Shown: positions 16,471 through 27,470, counted from the first letter of the stretch. The stretch: 64,000 nucleotides of DNA from Fictibacillus norfolkensis (GCF_014836645.1 NZ_JACSQM010000011.1:1-64000); one strand, 5' to 3'. The notes: generated from the sequence alone by a model not told the origin. Numbers and translations: made by a program.

Positions 16471-18342
16471 ATGATTTTCTTTCCTAACCTATACAAAGAT
16501 GAATTGCTATTTAGTGCATTAGCAAGATATTTTAAATATTCTGGTGATGAAAACAAAAAAGACTTTATGTTGGAAATTTTTAATTCGTCTTCAACTTGCG
16601 CATCAACCATATTTCCTACAAATCTAAAGAATCTATGTGAAAAACTCCCATCCCCCAATGCATATTCTACTGATTACATTATAAACAACCATACCCTGCT
16701 TCCTTACTATTCCCCTTTTTTAGCCAATGATCGTGCAAGTAAACTCAGAGAAACTATGAAAAACGAAGACGGAAAAAATATATTTATGAAATCTGGGAGA
16801 ACTGCAAGTACTGTTAAAAATGAAAAAAAACTAAAGTATTGTCTATCTTGTGTTGATGAAGAAAAACAAACCAAAGGTGAATGCTACTGGCATAGAAGCC
16901 ATCAGATAGAGGGTGTTAAAGTTTGCCCTATTCATAAAACCTGGCTTGTTGAGTCATTAATACCATTTACTGAAAGAAAGCATAAGCATGAGTTTATATC
17001 TTTAGAAGATAGCATAAGGGAAGCTGATTTAAGCAGTATAGATATCAACCTTAAGACAGAGTTTAAGCATTTTTTATATGTAGCCGAACAAACGGAGCAC
17101 TTGCTTAACCGGAGTTTTAAGCCACTTGGTTTGGAGAACTTAAAAAACTTTTACACATCTAAACTGAATAAACGACAATTAGTAACTTTAGGAGGTAGAA
17201 TTCGATGGGAGAAGTTGATTCCCAAATTTAATGCTTATTATGGAAAACAGTTGTTAGAAACTCTAGACAGTTATATTTATCCTAATAAAAGTGATACATG
17301 GATACATAAGTTACTTAGAAAGCCTCGGGTAAGTTGTCATCCCTTAAGACATATTTTGTTTTTAGGATTTCTAGGAGAAACTATCGCATCAATGGTTATT
17401 CAAATCGATACCAAATCATATAAACCTTTTGGAGATGGACCGTGGATTTGCCTAAATAAAGCTGCAGACCATTTTCATCAACCTATCGTAACTTCATGTG
17501 TAATCACAAGAGATTATAAATCTGGTCATCCTATTGGCACCTTTTCGTGTTCGTGTGGATTTGTTTTCTCTAGAAGAGGACCAGATAAAACATTTAATGA
17601 CCAGTACAAAATCGGTAGGAAAAAGGAGTTTGGGATTGTATGGGAAGATAAGTTAGTAGAGTTAGCATTAAAGGGATTATCCTTACGAAAAATGGCTGAT
17701 TTACTTGGGGTGGATCCTATGACTATAAAGAAGAAGTTAACCATAAAAGTGGAGCATAAACAGAGCAATAATTCTTTTGAAAAAGAAAAAGAAGAGAAAA
17801 AGCAAAATTACAGGAATCAATGGATTAAAATGATGATAATTAATGAAGAGGAAACCATTAAAGATATACGTTTACAAAACCAGAAGGTCTATATGTGGTT
17901 GTATCGAAATGATAAAGAATGGCTTAAAATAAATTCTCCTACTATCCAAAAAGGTAATAGAAATAACTCGGTATTAAAAGTAAATTGGAAAAAAAGAGAT
18001 GCAGATATGGTAGCGAGGGTGGAATCTATTGTAAGTAACATCCTAAAAGAAAAAAAACCTTTAATTAAAGTAACAAAAAATGAAATTGGTAGGAGATTAG
18101 GGATATTGTCGTCACTTTATAAAAATTGCTATAACCTTCCTATGACATTAAAAGTGGTTAATCAAAGTTTAGAAACTACTGAACAATTTCAAGAAAGAAG
18201 AATAAGAAATGTTGTGCGGGAAATGAGAAAAACAAATCCTTCAATCAAAGAATGGCAAGTGATTAGAGCAACAGGACTGAAAAAAAAGAATGCAGTAAAA
18301 CTAAAGCGTGTAATTATTAGAGAAATATATGGTATGAATTAA
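16471..18342 (+). CDS. tnsD: TniQ/TnsD-family protein 2 (intact)
   Basis: A second, complete target selector of 623 residues. The N-terminal FPNLYKDELLFSALARYF, the zinc module (YCLSCVDEE, YWHRSHQIEGVKVCPIHKTWL), a second CSCGF element and the HTH (GLSLRKMADLLGVDPMTI) are in TnsD order. It is longer than Tn7 TnsD (508) but similar to Firmicutes TnsD proteins. Two TniQ proteins in one element suggest two targeting modes. Since the other gene is broken, this one is the best candidate for the glmS-specific TnsD, but the assignment is inferred. Confidence 0.88.
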   Translation: MIFFPNLYKDELLFSALARYFKYSGDENKKDFMLEIFNSSSTCASTIFPTNLKNLCEKLPSPNAYSTDYIINNHTLLPYYSPFLANDRASKLRETMKNEDGKNIFMKSGRTASTVKNEKKLKYCLSCVDEEKQTKGECYWHRSHQIEGVKVCPIHKTWLVESLIPFTERKHKHEFISLEDSIREADLSSIDINLKTEFKHFLYVAEQTEHLLNRSFKPLGLENLKNFYTSKLNKRQLVTLGGRIRWEKLIPKFNAYYGKQLLETLDSYIYPNKSDTWIHKLLRKPRVSCHPLRHILFLGFLGETIASMVIQIDTKSYKPFGDGPWICLNKAADHFHQPIVTSCVITRDYKSGHPIGTFSCSCGFVFSRRGPDKTFNDQYKIGRKKEFGIVWEDKLVELALKGLSLRKMADLLGVDPMTIKKKLTIKVEHKQSNNSFEKEKEEKKQNYRNQWIKMMIINEEETIKDIRLQNQKVYMWLYRNDKEWLKINSPTIQKGNRNNSVLKVNWKKRDADMVARVESIVSNILKEKKPLIKVTKNEIGRRLGILSSLYKNCYNLPMTLKVVNQSLETTEQFQERRIRNVVREMRKTNPSIKEWQVIRATGLKKKNAVKLKRVIIREIYGMN

Positions 18343-18467
18343 TAGTAGAGGAGCTTGGTATTATTATAGAAATAAGCGTTAAGGAGAAAATTATAGGAAA
18401 TTATTGTTGGGTTTAGCTCGTCGAATAAATATAAAGAGTATTGAATCGAAAACAAGAAAGTACCTTA

Positions 18468-18497
18468 ATTCTATATGAATCTAGGTACTTTTTTATT
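18468..18497 (+). terminator. Terminator at the end of the tns operon
   Basis: AAGTACCT (18468-18475 region) pairs with AGGTACTT (18483-18490), followed by a run of T. It closes the tnsABC-tniQ operon. The rest of 18343-18652 holds no gene. Confidence 0.75.
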
Positions 18498-18652
18498 TTA
18501 GTATGTTGTAAGATCTCATCAGTATGCACAAAACTTTATTAGGTGACAACGTTTAATTTTCCTAGTTCTTCCTTCGTTATGGAAATTAAATTACAATAAA
18601 AACAAAACTATCACACTATATACAAAAAAAATTCTATTTAAGGGGGTATAAA

Positions 18653-21600
18653 ATGTTAGAAAGTATAGCATTAAGTATTGCAACAGGTATTTTTACAAAT
18701 CTTAGTTATGATGCTCTATTTAAGAACGATGAATTACTTATAGGAAAAGTCCAAGAGGCTTATGATAAAGCAAAAACCAAATTTTATAAAAAATACGGCG
18801 ATCAGTTTGGAAATGAATTGAATAGTTTTTTAGAACGTCAAAAAAATATAGATACCGTAGTTAAATCTCTTTTTTATAGCACTGACAATATTAATGTTGA
18901 TGATATTGATTTTAGAAGTTTTGATGGATATGATAATCCAACAAAAGAAGCGGTTATTGATTTTATCAATATACTAAATGTGGAAATGCACCAGGATTAT
19001 TATTTAGATAAAATACTATCAGATAAAGCTTTTATACAGGAAACAAAAAAAGGACATCAAGAAATTAAACAAAAAATTGATCTGAACAATTTAAATCTAA
19101 GATCTTATTTTGCTGAAACATTAAACAAAACGTTAAACAAATTCAAGGATGCTATTGGCTTCGATATTGCATTGAGTAATCAAACGTTAAATATGGGAAG
19201 TATGGAACCACCACAAATCGTAATAAACGGTGTGGACAGGTATAGAACTATTGATTCTTTGATAAAAGATATGGATGATAAAACTTGGTTTCACATAAAA
19301 GGCGAGGTTGGATCTGGAAAGACCCAATTGTTATTGCACCTATCCAAAAGGTTTAAGGGTACTGTTTGGATTAGTTTAAAAGAGCTTACCCAGGAACAAG
19401 CAATCCCAATAATTAATACTTCATTAGCTACTTATACAAATGTTAAACCGAACTACATCAATGACACATGGTATGAAAAATCAATAGCCAAAATGGATTG
19501 TAACGACATAATTATAATTGATGATTTGCCTAACTTTACAACGAAAAGCACACTTAGTAATTTGTTCATCAGAATAGCAAAATTATGTAAAAAAAATAAG
19601 GTTAAACTTGTAACAGCTGGAGCTTATGAAATAGGCCAAAAAATGAAACAACAGTTAGGACCAAGTCTAATTAAATCTGAAAGGATACCACCTTTTAATA
19701 ACGAGGAAATTCAAGAATTGTTACACCTAAAAGGTGCACCTAATCAAAATCTAGACAAATTAGCTACTTGGATAGCTGTACTTTCAAAGAATAACCCTAT
19801 GATTGTAAGTGCAATTGCAGAATATTTGTCCATGGAAAATTGGAAAGTGGATCTCGATGTTTTTCATAATTTACAGCAGGGGTTTTATTTAGATGAATTA
19901 ATAACTGAAATTCAAAATCTATTAATAGAAAATATTAATGATCATGAAGCGAAGCAATTACTATATCGTTTAACATTAATTAATGATAAATTTAATAACC
20001 AATATCTACAAGAAATTTCAAAAGTTGAACCTGTGATAAATTCCCCCTTTGAAAAATTTAATAAACTCTTGGGTTATTGGATTACAAAAGATAATAAAAA
20101 CTATACCGTTTCTCCCTTGGTTACTAAAATTGGAGAACTAAATGTAAGTGAAAATGTCAAAATGGAAGTTCATAGAATTATTGCTAAATTAATAGCAGCT
20201 AACAAATCGCTCAATCCGCTGGAAGTTATAAAGTTGATTACACATTTATTGAATGCAAAAGATTATAATAACGCTGTTGTTGTCTTACTCAATGCATTAG
20301 TTAGGATGGAAGAATTAGAAATTGACAAAGATCCATGGGGAATAACGTTAATATGGAAAAATACTTCTTTACCAAATGAAATTGATTATAACTTAAAAGT
20401 TCTGCTTAGGGTAAAACAAGTAATGGTGAATAGAAATTTAGGAGAAAATGTTGATTATCTCTTTAACGAATTAGAGAATTTACTTTTTCATACGGTATAT
20501 CAGGAAGAGAACAGCATGACAAGAACATTTGCATGCTTTTTACTTGCTATTCATTTTTTAAAATTAGATAGGATACAATCAATTAAGTATATGAAAGAAG
20601 CATTAACAACGTATGATAATAGGTTATATGAATTAACAGGTGTAGATATTGTTCCTGAAGAAATGATCTGGCTTCTTTCTCATTCATTAAATAGTGCTAT
20701 TGAGATAGATGCATGGATTGATATGCTTAATTCTTTAACGCATGACCAAGTTAAAAGGGCCATAAAAAGTGAACTTACTCATGATTGTTGTTTAGCAATT
20801 GCAAATCGGATCTGGTTAAATGAGCATAACAAAAAGAAAGAGGAAAGAAACTGGGATGAAGTAATTAACCATTTTAATATATTGGAGCAAGTATCAGAAG
20901 AGAAGAACTTTCAATTATTAAAAGTGTGTATAGCAAGAGCAAGAATAGTTGTGTTAGCTGAGTATTTAGACAAAATAGATGATGCAGAGCAGCTAGCTCA
21001 TGCTTTTCTGTCTGGGTATAACCTTTCAAATGCAGAAAAGTTCTTAATTCATTCAATAATAGGTAAACAGTTTGTATTCAAGAATTACTTTGAAAAAGCA
21101 TTACATTATTTCGAGGAAGTCTTAACTATTAATACTGAATATTATCCACTTGAACGTATAGATGCATTATTGGAAATGTCCAAATGCGTTGGATTAAAGG
21201 ATAGTAGAAGAGCGAATAAACTCTTAGAAAAAGCAATAGTAATTGCTGAAAAAACAAACCATATCATAGACTCGCAAAAAGCAAAGATATATGGCGAATA
21301 TTCTATGAGCCTTTGGATGGAGGGGAAAATAAAAGAAGCGTTTGAACCTTTACAAAGTGCGGCTGAAATTTTATTAAATAGTGATAATAGAGACGCATCT
21401 TGGAAGTGCGTTATGACCGTGTTAGGACATGTCACTGGTTATTATTCCTCGATGGTAAGTAATGGGGAGGTTACAAAAGGAGTCTCAGACGAAGGGGTTT
21501 ATACAGAGCCTTATAGAGGAATGTTTTTATCGGAAAATAAGCAACTAGAAGCAATTTTTAATCAAGGGAAAGATGTCCATTTAGCGACTCTACTTTTCTT

Positions 21601-22480
21601 TTATGCAGATAATATAAAACATTATAAACATGCAAGAAAATGGCTGTATAAAGGCTATGAGATGATAAAAGAGTCTCGTGTGAAGAATAGTATTTCTGCA
21701 GTTCACTTGTGCTACCTATCACCTTATCTAATACTTGAAGATAACGTATTTGAAGCAATAGATGTAGCATTTGAAGCACATATGCTTCTTCGGGCAAGTT
21801 TTTTAAAAGAAAAAAATAGCCTAAATTATTTAGTTGAAGATATCAATGAAGAAAAGATTTTAGGAACCAATGAAGATGAAAAAAATATCGCTTACTTGAC
21901 CGCGGTAGAAAGTAGCATTGTACCAATCATGCTTTATGTTTGTAAGCAAGTTATGCGTGATCCAATTAAAGCAAAATCATTAGTAAATGAAGTTGTCAAA
22001 GCTACAGAAAAGTATAGTAATAATAAAAAATATTCTCAACTATGGAGAGGTATAGCGGATTTATTTAATTTGATTATTGCAACTTCAAGTAATCCGATGG
22101 AAATAATGGCTCGTTTCTCAAATGTTGATGAACAATATGATACAATTTTAAAAGGAATATCCTATATAACAGTTGCTTTCCATTGTACACCTGAACAGGC
22201 ACTAGATTTACACTTTAAATCAATTTTGTGGATTGAACAAGCATTTAAAAGAAATTCCATTGCAAAAGAAAAGATAATTAACAATTACTATAAAGAGTAT
22301 TGGATACAGAGGTATGTAAAAGATAGAGAATGTTTTTCTAATACTAATATAATTGATGAGGAATTTAAAGAGTTACTTCAGAACGAGGAAACAACTTTTA
22401 AAGAGATTCTCCTTGTGATTAATAAGGGGTTCAATCTTGAAATAGCACCAGAGGTACTAACCTATTTAAAAGATAAATAA
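18653..22480 (+). CDS. Large STAND-type P-loop NTPase with repeat C-terminus
   Basis: 1275 residues. A helical N-terminal region (1-~190) is followed by a NACHT/STAND-like ATPase with Walker A GEVGSGKT (217-224) and Walker B DIIIIDDLPN (D290, D291). A long helical C-terminal half, roughly 550-1250, looks like TPR or similar repeats (for example KALHYFEEVLTINTEYYPLE). Such proteins in defence islands sense phage proteins and trigger an N-terminal effector, but I do not recognise the effector here. RBS AAGGGGG precedes the ATG. It is the first cargo gene, transcribed on its own, AT-rich like the tns genes. A defence role is inferred from architecture and neighbourhood. Confidence 0.75.
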   Translation: MLESIALSIATGIFTNLSYDALFKNDELLIGKVQEAYDKAKTKFYKKYGDQFGNELNSFLERQKNIDTVVKSLFYSTDNINVDDIDFRSFDGYDNPTKEAVIDFINILNVEMHQDYYLDKILSDKAFIQETKKGHQEIKQKIDLNNLNLRSYFAETLNKTLNKFKDAIGFDIALSNQTLNMGSMEPPQIVINGVDRYRTIDSLIKDMDDKTWFHIKGEVGSGKTQLLLHLSKRFKGTVWISLKELTQEQAIPIINTSLATYTNVKPNYINDTWYEKSIAKMDCNDIIIIDDLPNFTTKSTLSNLFIRIAKLCKKNKVKLVTAGAYEIGQKMKQQLGPSLIKSERIPPFNNEEIQELLHLKGAPNQNLDKLATWIAVLSKNNPMIVSAIAEYLSMENWKVDLDVFHNLQQGFYLDELITEIQNLLIENINDHEAKQLLYRLTLINDKFNNQYLQEISKVEPVINSPFEKFNKLLGYWITKDNKNYTVSPLVTKIGELNVSENVKMEVHRIIAKLIAANKSLNPLEVIKLITHLLNAKDYNNAVVVLLNALVRMEELEIDKDPWGITLIWKNTSLPNEIDYNLKVLLRVKQVMVNRNLGENVDYLFNELENLLFHTVYQEENSMTRTFACFLLAIHFLKLDRIQSIKYMKEALTTYDNRLYELTGVDIVPEEMIWLLSHSLNSAIEIDAWIDMLNSLTHDQVKRAIKSELTHDCCLAIANRIWLNEHNKKKEERNWDEVINHFNILEQVSEEKNFQLLKVCIARARIVVLAEYLDKIDDAEQLAHAFLSGYNLSNAEKFLIHSIIGKQFVFKNYFEKALHYFEEVLTINTEYYPLERIDALLEMSKCVGLKDSRRANKLLEKAIVIAEKTNHIIDSQKAKIYGEYSMSLWMEGKIKEAFEPLQSAAEILLNSDNRDASWKCVMTVLGHVTGYYSSMVSNGEVTKGVSDEGVYTEPYRGMFLSENKQLEAIFNQGKDVHLATLLFFYADNIKHYKHARKWLYKGYEMIKESRVKNSISAVHLCYLSPYLILEDNVFEAIDVAFEAHMLLRASFLKEKNSLNYLVEDINEEKILGTNEDEKNIAYLTAVESSIVPIMLYVCKQVMRDPIKAKSLVNEVVKATEKYSNNKKYSQLWRGIADLFNLIIATSSNPMEIMARFSNVDEQYDTILKGISYITVAFHCTPEQALDLHFKSILWIEQAFKRNSIAKEKIINNYYKEYWIQRYVKDRECFSNTNIIDEEFKELLQNEETTFKEILLVINKGFNLEIAPEVLTYLKDK

Positions 22481-22619
22481 TTGTACGCTATGTGATTGAA
22501 AATTAAATAAATCATATTTTTAATAGTTGGTTATTGCTGGATTGGAGTTTACTTCGCCGCAAAGAAGTGAATGTGTCTTCATGCCGGCTACAGAATCTAA
22601 AGCGGGGGGGAACATGTAA

Positions 22620-25385
22620 ATGAATCCAGTTGAAATCGAAGCAGCAGTCTCAGATTTGGCGATTCAACCTTTTGACAAGGTGGATTTTCCGTTCGCCTTC
22701 TTGAAAGCATTTGGGAACAAGGAGACGACAATTAAGCGTCTACGGTCTGGCGAATCAAATAAGTCTGACCTGGGGGGGATTTTACAGACGAACAACATCC
22801 ATATCGTGGTAGCAAAAACTGGCGAAGTTACTAATACACTTGTTGCTCTAAAAGAAAGCAGAGCAACGTCTAGGGCGAAGGCGCGCTATATACTCGCTAC
22901 TGACGGAGTAGACTTTGAAGCCGAAGAGCTGGAGTCCGGCGAAAAGATTGTCTGTGAATATCACGATTTCCCAGATCATTTTGGTTTTTTCTTGCCGCTT
23001 GCCGGGATTACTACAGTCAAGCAGGTTCGCGATAGTTCTTTTGACATAAGAGCCACGAGCCGGTTAAATCGACTCTATGTCGAGTTGTTAAAAGGCAATC
23101 CGCAATGGGGTACAGCAGAAAGACGTCACGAGATGAACCATTTCATGTCGCGGCTGATCTTCTGTTTTTTTGCCGAGGACACTGGAATTTTCAGAGAGCC
23201 GGGTCTGTTTTCCGACACTATCGAGAAGATGAGTACCCGCGATGCCTCAAACATGCATGAAGTTATTAGTGAAATCTTCCGCGCTATGAATACGAAGATT
23301 TTTGATCGTAAAAATGCAGAATTACCACGCTGGGCTGATGCGTTCCCTTATGTGAATGGAGGACTCTTCTCGGGTAGTATAGATGTTCCAATATTCAGCA
23401 AGATAGCGCGTTCCTACCTGATGCACATCGGTAATTTGGACTGGACTAAGATAAATCCCGACATCTTTGGTTCCATGATTCAGGCTGTGGCGGATGATGA
23501 GGAACGTGGTGCTCTCGGTATGCACTACACGAGCGTGCCGAATATCCTAAAAGTATTAAATCCACTATTCTTGGATGATTTAAGAGCGCAGCTTGATGCA
23601 GCGGGTGACAATCCTCGTATGTTGCTCAACCTGCGCAAGCGCTTATCTAGGATAAGGGTTTTTGATCCTGCGTGTGGCTCAGGCAATTTTCTCGTCATCG
23701 CATACAAGCAGATGCGAGAGATTGAAAACATCATTAACGAGCGACGAGGTGAAGATGGGCTTAAGAGTGACATACCACTGACCAATTTTCGCGGCATTGA
23801 ACTACGTCACTTCTCGGCCGAAATTGCACGCCTTGCCCTCATTATTGCAGAGTTTCAGTGTGACGTGCTTTATCGTGGAATGACACTAGCTCTATCCGAA
23901 TTTTTGCCACTCTCAACTGACAACTGGATTACCTGCGGTAATGCCTTGCGAATGGACTGGCTTAGTATCTGTCCACCAACTGGAACAGATGTGAAGCTCC
24001 TCGCTGATGACCTGTTTCACACGCCGCTTGACCAGGCGGAGGTCGACTTTGATAACGAGGGAGGAGAGACTTATATTTGTGGGAATCCACCTTATAAGGG
24101 CGCACGCGAGCAATTACCAGAACAAAAAGAGGATTTAAAACACATATTTGACAACCGTGTAAGAGGTTGGAAGTCACTTGATTATGTTACCGGTTGGCTC
24201 ATGAAGGCAGCGGACTACGGAACGCAAACCAATGCTGTCAGTGCATTTGTAACTACTAATTCTATATGTCAGGGCCAGCATGTGCCGATTCTCTGGCCTC
24301 TTATTCTCGAAACAGGACACGAAATAGTTTTTGCTCACACGAGCTTCAAATGGACAAATCTTGCTAGCCATAATGCGGGAGTCACTGTTGTAGTCATAGG
24401 TATTTCAAACCACCCCTCAAAGACGCGGAAATTGTTTTCAATTTCAGAAGGAAATGATGCGATTGTAAAAGAGGTAGAAAACATCAATCCATACTTGGTT
24501 GCTGGCCGAAATATAATAGTGTACAAGCTATCTAGCCCGATTTCAAATATAGCTGATATGAACTATGGGAATTATCCTGGGGATGGGAATCATTTGACTC
24601 TTAGCTCGTTAGAAGCATCCAAACTTATCGCTCAGCGACCCGATCTCAAGGCTATTATTCGGCCAATTTTTGGAGCGCAGGAATTTATCAAAGGTTTGAG
24701 TAGATTCTGTCTTTGGATTGACGATGATATGTTGGATTTAGCCATAAGTGAGCCTATGGTCGCTAACCGAGTTGAAGCCGTACGAAACACTCGATTGAAA
24801 AGCAGAGATACTTCTTTGAACAAGCTCGCGATACGTTCGCATCAATATAGGGATCGGAATGTCGCAAAAGACCATTTGATTTTAGTGCCAACTGTATCGT
24901 CTGAGCGGAGGGAATATATTCCGACCGACATAAAGAGATCTGAGGCAGTTACGACAAACCAAGCATTCGCCCTCTACGATGCGCCTTTATGGAACATGGC
25001 GTTGATTACTTCCCGTCTCCACTGGGTGTGGATTGCAACAATCTGTGGCAAGCATGAAACCCGTTTCCGTTATTCAAACACACTTGGATGGAATACCTTT
25101 CCTGTTCCAACGCTAACCGAGAAAAACAAGGCAGATCTTACGCGTTGTGCCGAGGGCATTTTATTGGCACGCGAGGCGCACTTTCCGGCGACTATTGCAG
25201 AACTCTATGAAAACATGCCTGCTGAACTACGTGAGGCACACGAGCGTAACGATGAAGTGTTAGAGCGTATCTATATCGGCCGTCGTTTTCACAACGATAC
25301 CGAACGGATGGAAAAGTTGTTCCAGATTTACACCAAAATGACACTACAACAAAACCTATCAAGTAAGGGAAAGGGAGGTAAATAA
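22620..25385 (+). CDS. Class I SAM-dependent DNA (adenine-N6) methyltransferase, MmeI-like
   Basis: 921 residues. Motif I is FDPACGSGNF (D349-F357 region) and motif IV is GNPPYKG (N489-Y492), so the target is probably adenine N6. The upstream helical part (LIFCFFAEDTGIF, FPYVNGGLF, NPDIFGSMIQ) and a downstream target-recognition-like region follow the MmeI/type IIG layout. The N-terminus lacks an obvious D-EXK nuclease motif, so cutting is probably delegated to the GIY-YIG partner. Base composition is clearly richer in G+C than the genes before it. It directly abuts the helicase gene (TAA-ATG). Confidence 0.85.
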   Translation: MNPVEIEAAVSDLAIQPFDKVDFPFAFLKAFGNKETTIKRLRSGESNKSDLGGILQTNNIHIVVAKTGEVTNTLVALKESRATSRAKARYILATDGVDFEAEELESGEKIVCEYHDFPDHFGFFLPLAGITTVKQVRDSSFDIRATSRLNRLYVELLKGNPQWGTAERRHEMNHFMSRLIFCFFAEDTGIFREPGLFSDTIEKMSTRDASNMHEVISEIFRAMNTKIFDRKNAELPRWADAFPYVNGGLFSGSIDVPIFSKIARSYLMHIGNLDWTKINPDIFGSMIQAVADDEERGALGMHYTSVPNILKVLNPLFLDDLRAQLDAAGDNPRMLLNLRKRLSRIRVFDPACGSGNFLVIAYKQMREIENIINERRGEDGLKSDIPLTNFRGIELRHFSAEIARLALIIAEFQCDVLYRGMTLALSEFLPLSTDNWITCGNALRMDWLSICPPTGTDVKLLADDLFHTPLDQAEVDFDNEGGETYICGNPPYKGAREQLPEQKEDLKHIFDNRVRGWKSLDYVTGWLMKAADYGTQTNAVSAFVTTNSICQGQHVPILWPLILETGHEIVFAHTSFKWTNLASHNAGVTVVVIGISNHPSKTRKLFSISEGNDAIVKEVENINPYLVAGRNIIVYKLSSPISNIADMNYGNYPGDGNHLTLSSLEASKLIAQRPDLKAIIRPIFGAQEFIKGLSRFCLWIDDDMLDLAISEPMVANRVEAVRNTRLKSRDTSLNKLAIRSHQYRDRNVAKDHLILVPTVSSERREYIPTDIKRSEAVTTNQAFALYDAPLWNMALITSRLHWVWIATICGKHETRFRYSNTLGWNTFPVPTLTEKNKADLTRCAEGILLAREAHFPATIAELYENMPAELREAHERNDEVLERIYIGRRFHNDTERMEKLFQIYTKMTLQQNLSSKGKGGK

Positions 25386-27455
25386 ATGAATAAAGGGAAT
25401 AAATTGATCCCTTCCGTTTCAGTAACCTACACCCGTAACGGAAGTTCGACCAAGGCCAATGAGCTTGGTATGCGACAGATGCAGGAACGCGCATATGAGC
25501 GACGCGGTGAGAAGTATCTACTTATCAAGTCACCTCCTGCATCCGGCAAAAGTCGGGCGCTAATGTTCATCGCCCTTGACAAACTTCAGAATCAAGGGGT
25601 AAAGCAGGCGATTATTGTAGTGCCGGAAAAGTCAATCGGTTCGAGCTTCAACGACGAATCGTTAAGCCAATTTGGCTTTTGGGCAGATTGGAGTGTAGAG
25701 CCTAAATGGAACCTATGTAATGCGCCTGGCGGGGATAATGGCGGAAAGGTTAATTCGGTTGGCGCGTTCCTCAAAAGCGACGATAAGGTTTTGGTCTGTA
25801 CCCACGCTACCTTCCGGTTTGCTGTTGATAAATTTGGGGTGGAAGCGTTCGATGACAGGCTGATTGCGGTCGACGAGTTCCACCACGTTTCGTCCAACCC
25901 GGACAATAAACTAGGTATACATTTAGGGCAGTTCATCACCCGTGATCGTGTACATATCGTCGCGATGACCGGTTCTTACTTCCGAGGCGATGCTGAGGCA
26001 GTGCTAGCTCCGCAGGATGAGTCAAAGTTCGATACTGTCACATATACCTATTACGAGCAACTCAATGGCTACGATTATTTGAAACAGCTCGATATTGGAT
26101 ACTTCTTCTACTCCGGTTCATACACCGATGACATACTCAAGGTGCTCGATCCGGTCGAAAAAACCATCATCCATATTCCAAATGTAAATTCCCGCGAGAG
26201 CACGAAGGACAAGATTCGAGAGGTCGAACACATCATTGAAGAACTTGGCGAATGGCAAGGGACCGATCCAGCTACCGGTTTCCAGTTAATCAAAACGCCA
26301 GGTGGTCGAATACTCCGTATAGCCGACCTTGTGGATGATGACCCAGCTAAGCGGGACCGGGTGTCTGCGGCGCTGAAAGACCCTGCCCATAAAAACAACC
26401 GCGAGCATGTTGATATCATTATCGCCCTCGGAATGGCGAAGGAAGGTTTTGACTGGATTTGGTGTGAGCATGCACTGACGGTTGGCTATAGATCCAGTCT
26501 CACCGAAATCGTGCAAATTATCGGTCGCGCGACCCGCGACGCACCAGGCAAAACCCGTGCACGCTTCACTAACCTGATTGCCGAACTAGACGCCTCTGAG
26601 CAGGCAGTGACCGAGGCCGTGAACGATACATTGAAGGCAATTGCTGCCAGCTTGCTGATGGAACAGGTGCTTGCTCCTCGTTTAGAGTTTAAGCCTAAGA
26701 ATCCAGCGAGTGGTCCTGTGCAAGGTTTCGATTATGGGGACGGCGGTTATGATACAGGAAAGTGTAATGTAGGTTTCAACCATGAAACGGGGCAGTTGCA
26801 GATCGAGATAAAGGGTCTCTCTGAGCCCAAAAGCGAGGAGGCCGTGCGTATTTGTAGAGAGGACCTGAACGAAGTGATCGCGACATTTGTTCAGGACAAG
26901 ACCACCATCGAACGTGGCTTGTTTGACTATGAAATGGTGCCGGAAGAGTTGACTCAGGTTCGTATGGGTAAGATTATTAAGGAAAGGTATCCTGAGCTCG
27001 ACATAGAGGACCAGGAATCGGTACGTCAGCACGCCATCGCTGCCCTCAACCTAACACAACAGGCCAAACGAACTACGCTTGGGGGCGATGGGGACAATAG
27101 TAAACCGGGTGCCAACACTGCACTAATCGATGGATTGCGCAAATTTGTGATGGATGTTCGTGAACTAGACATCGATCTCATCGACCGCATCAATCCTTTC
27201 AGCGAGGCCTATGCAATTCTTGCGAAAGCAATAAGTGAGGACAGTCTTAAACAGGTTGCTGCTGCAATTGCGGCTAAGCGTGTAAGCATTCCCTACGAAG
27301 AGGCAAGAGCGTTAGCTGAACGAGCTTTGCAATTTAAGAAGGAACGCGGTCGACTGCCTGACATAAATGCGCAAGATCCGTGGGAAAAGCGCATGGCTGA
27401 AGGTGTCGCAACCTTGAAACGCTATCGCGAGCAGCAAAAGGCTACAGAAAGGTAG
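25386..27455 (+). CDS. DEAD/DEAH-box superfamily 2 helicase
   Basis: 689 residues. Walker A PPASGKS (K55), the DEFH box VDEFHH (163-167), motif III-like AMTGSYFRG and motif VI-like IIGRATRD are in order, so this is an SF2 helicase/translocase. Start ATG 25386 immediately follows the methyltransferase stop with AAGGGAGG in the end of that gene, so the genes are coupled. Together with the methyltransferase and the nuclease downstream it forms a restriction-like three-gene operon. I do not see a nuclease motif in this subunit. It may act as the DNA translocase of the complex; this is inferred. Confidence 0.87.
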   Translation: MNKGNKLIPSVSVTYTRNGSSTKANELGMRQMQERAYERRGEKYLLIKSPPASGKSRALMFIALDKLQNQGVKQAIIVVPEKSIGSSFNDESLSQFGFWADWSVEPKWNLCNAPGGDNGGKVNSVGAFLKSDDKVLVCTHATFRFAVDKFGVEAFDDRLIAVDEFHHVSSNPDNKLGIHLGQFITRDRVHIVAMTGSYFRGDAEAVLAPQDESKFDTVTYTYYEQLNGYDYLKQLDIGYFFYSGSYTDDILKVLDPVEKTIIHIPNVNSRESTKDKIREVEHIIEELGEWQGTDPATGFQLIKTPGGRILRIADLVDDDPAKRDRVSAALKDPAHKNNREHVDIIIALGMAKEGFDWIWCEHALTVGYRSSLTEIVQIIGRATRDAPGKTRARFTNLIAELDASEQAVTEAVNDTLKAIAASLLMEQVLAPRLEFKPKNPASGPVQGFDYGDGGYDTGKCNVGFNHETGQLQIEIKGLSEPKSEEAVRICREDLNEVIATFVQDKTTIERGLFDYEMVPEELTQVRMGKIIKERYPELDIEDQESVRQHAIAALNLTQQAKRTTLGGDGDNSKPGANTALIDGLRKFVMDVRELDIDLIDRINPFSEAYAILAKAISEDSLKQVAAAIAAKRVSIPYEEARALAERALQFKKERGRLPDINAQDPWEKRMAEGVATLKRYREQQKATER

Positions 27456-27470
27456 TGGAGGTGAAAAAAA

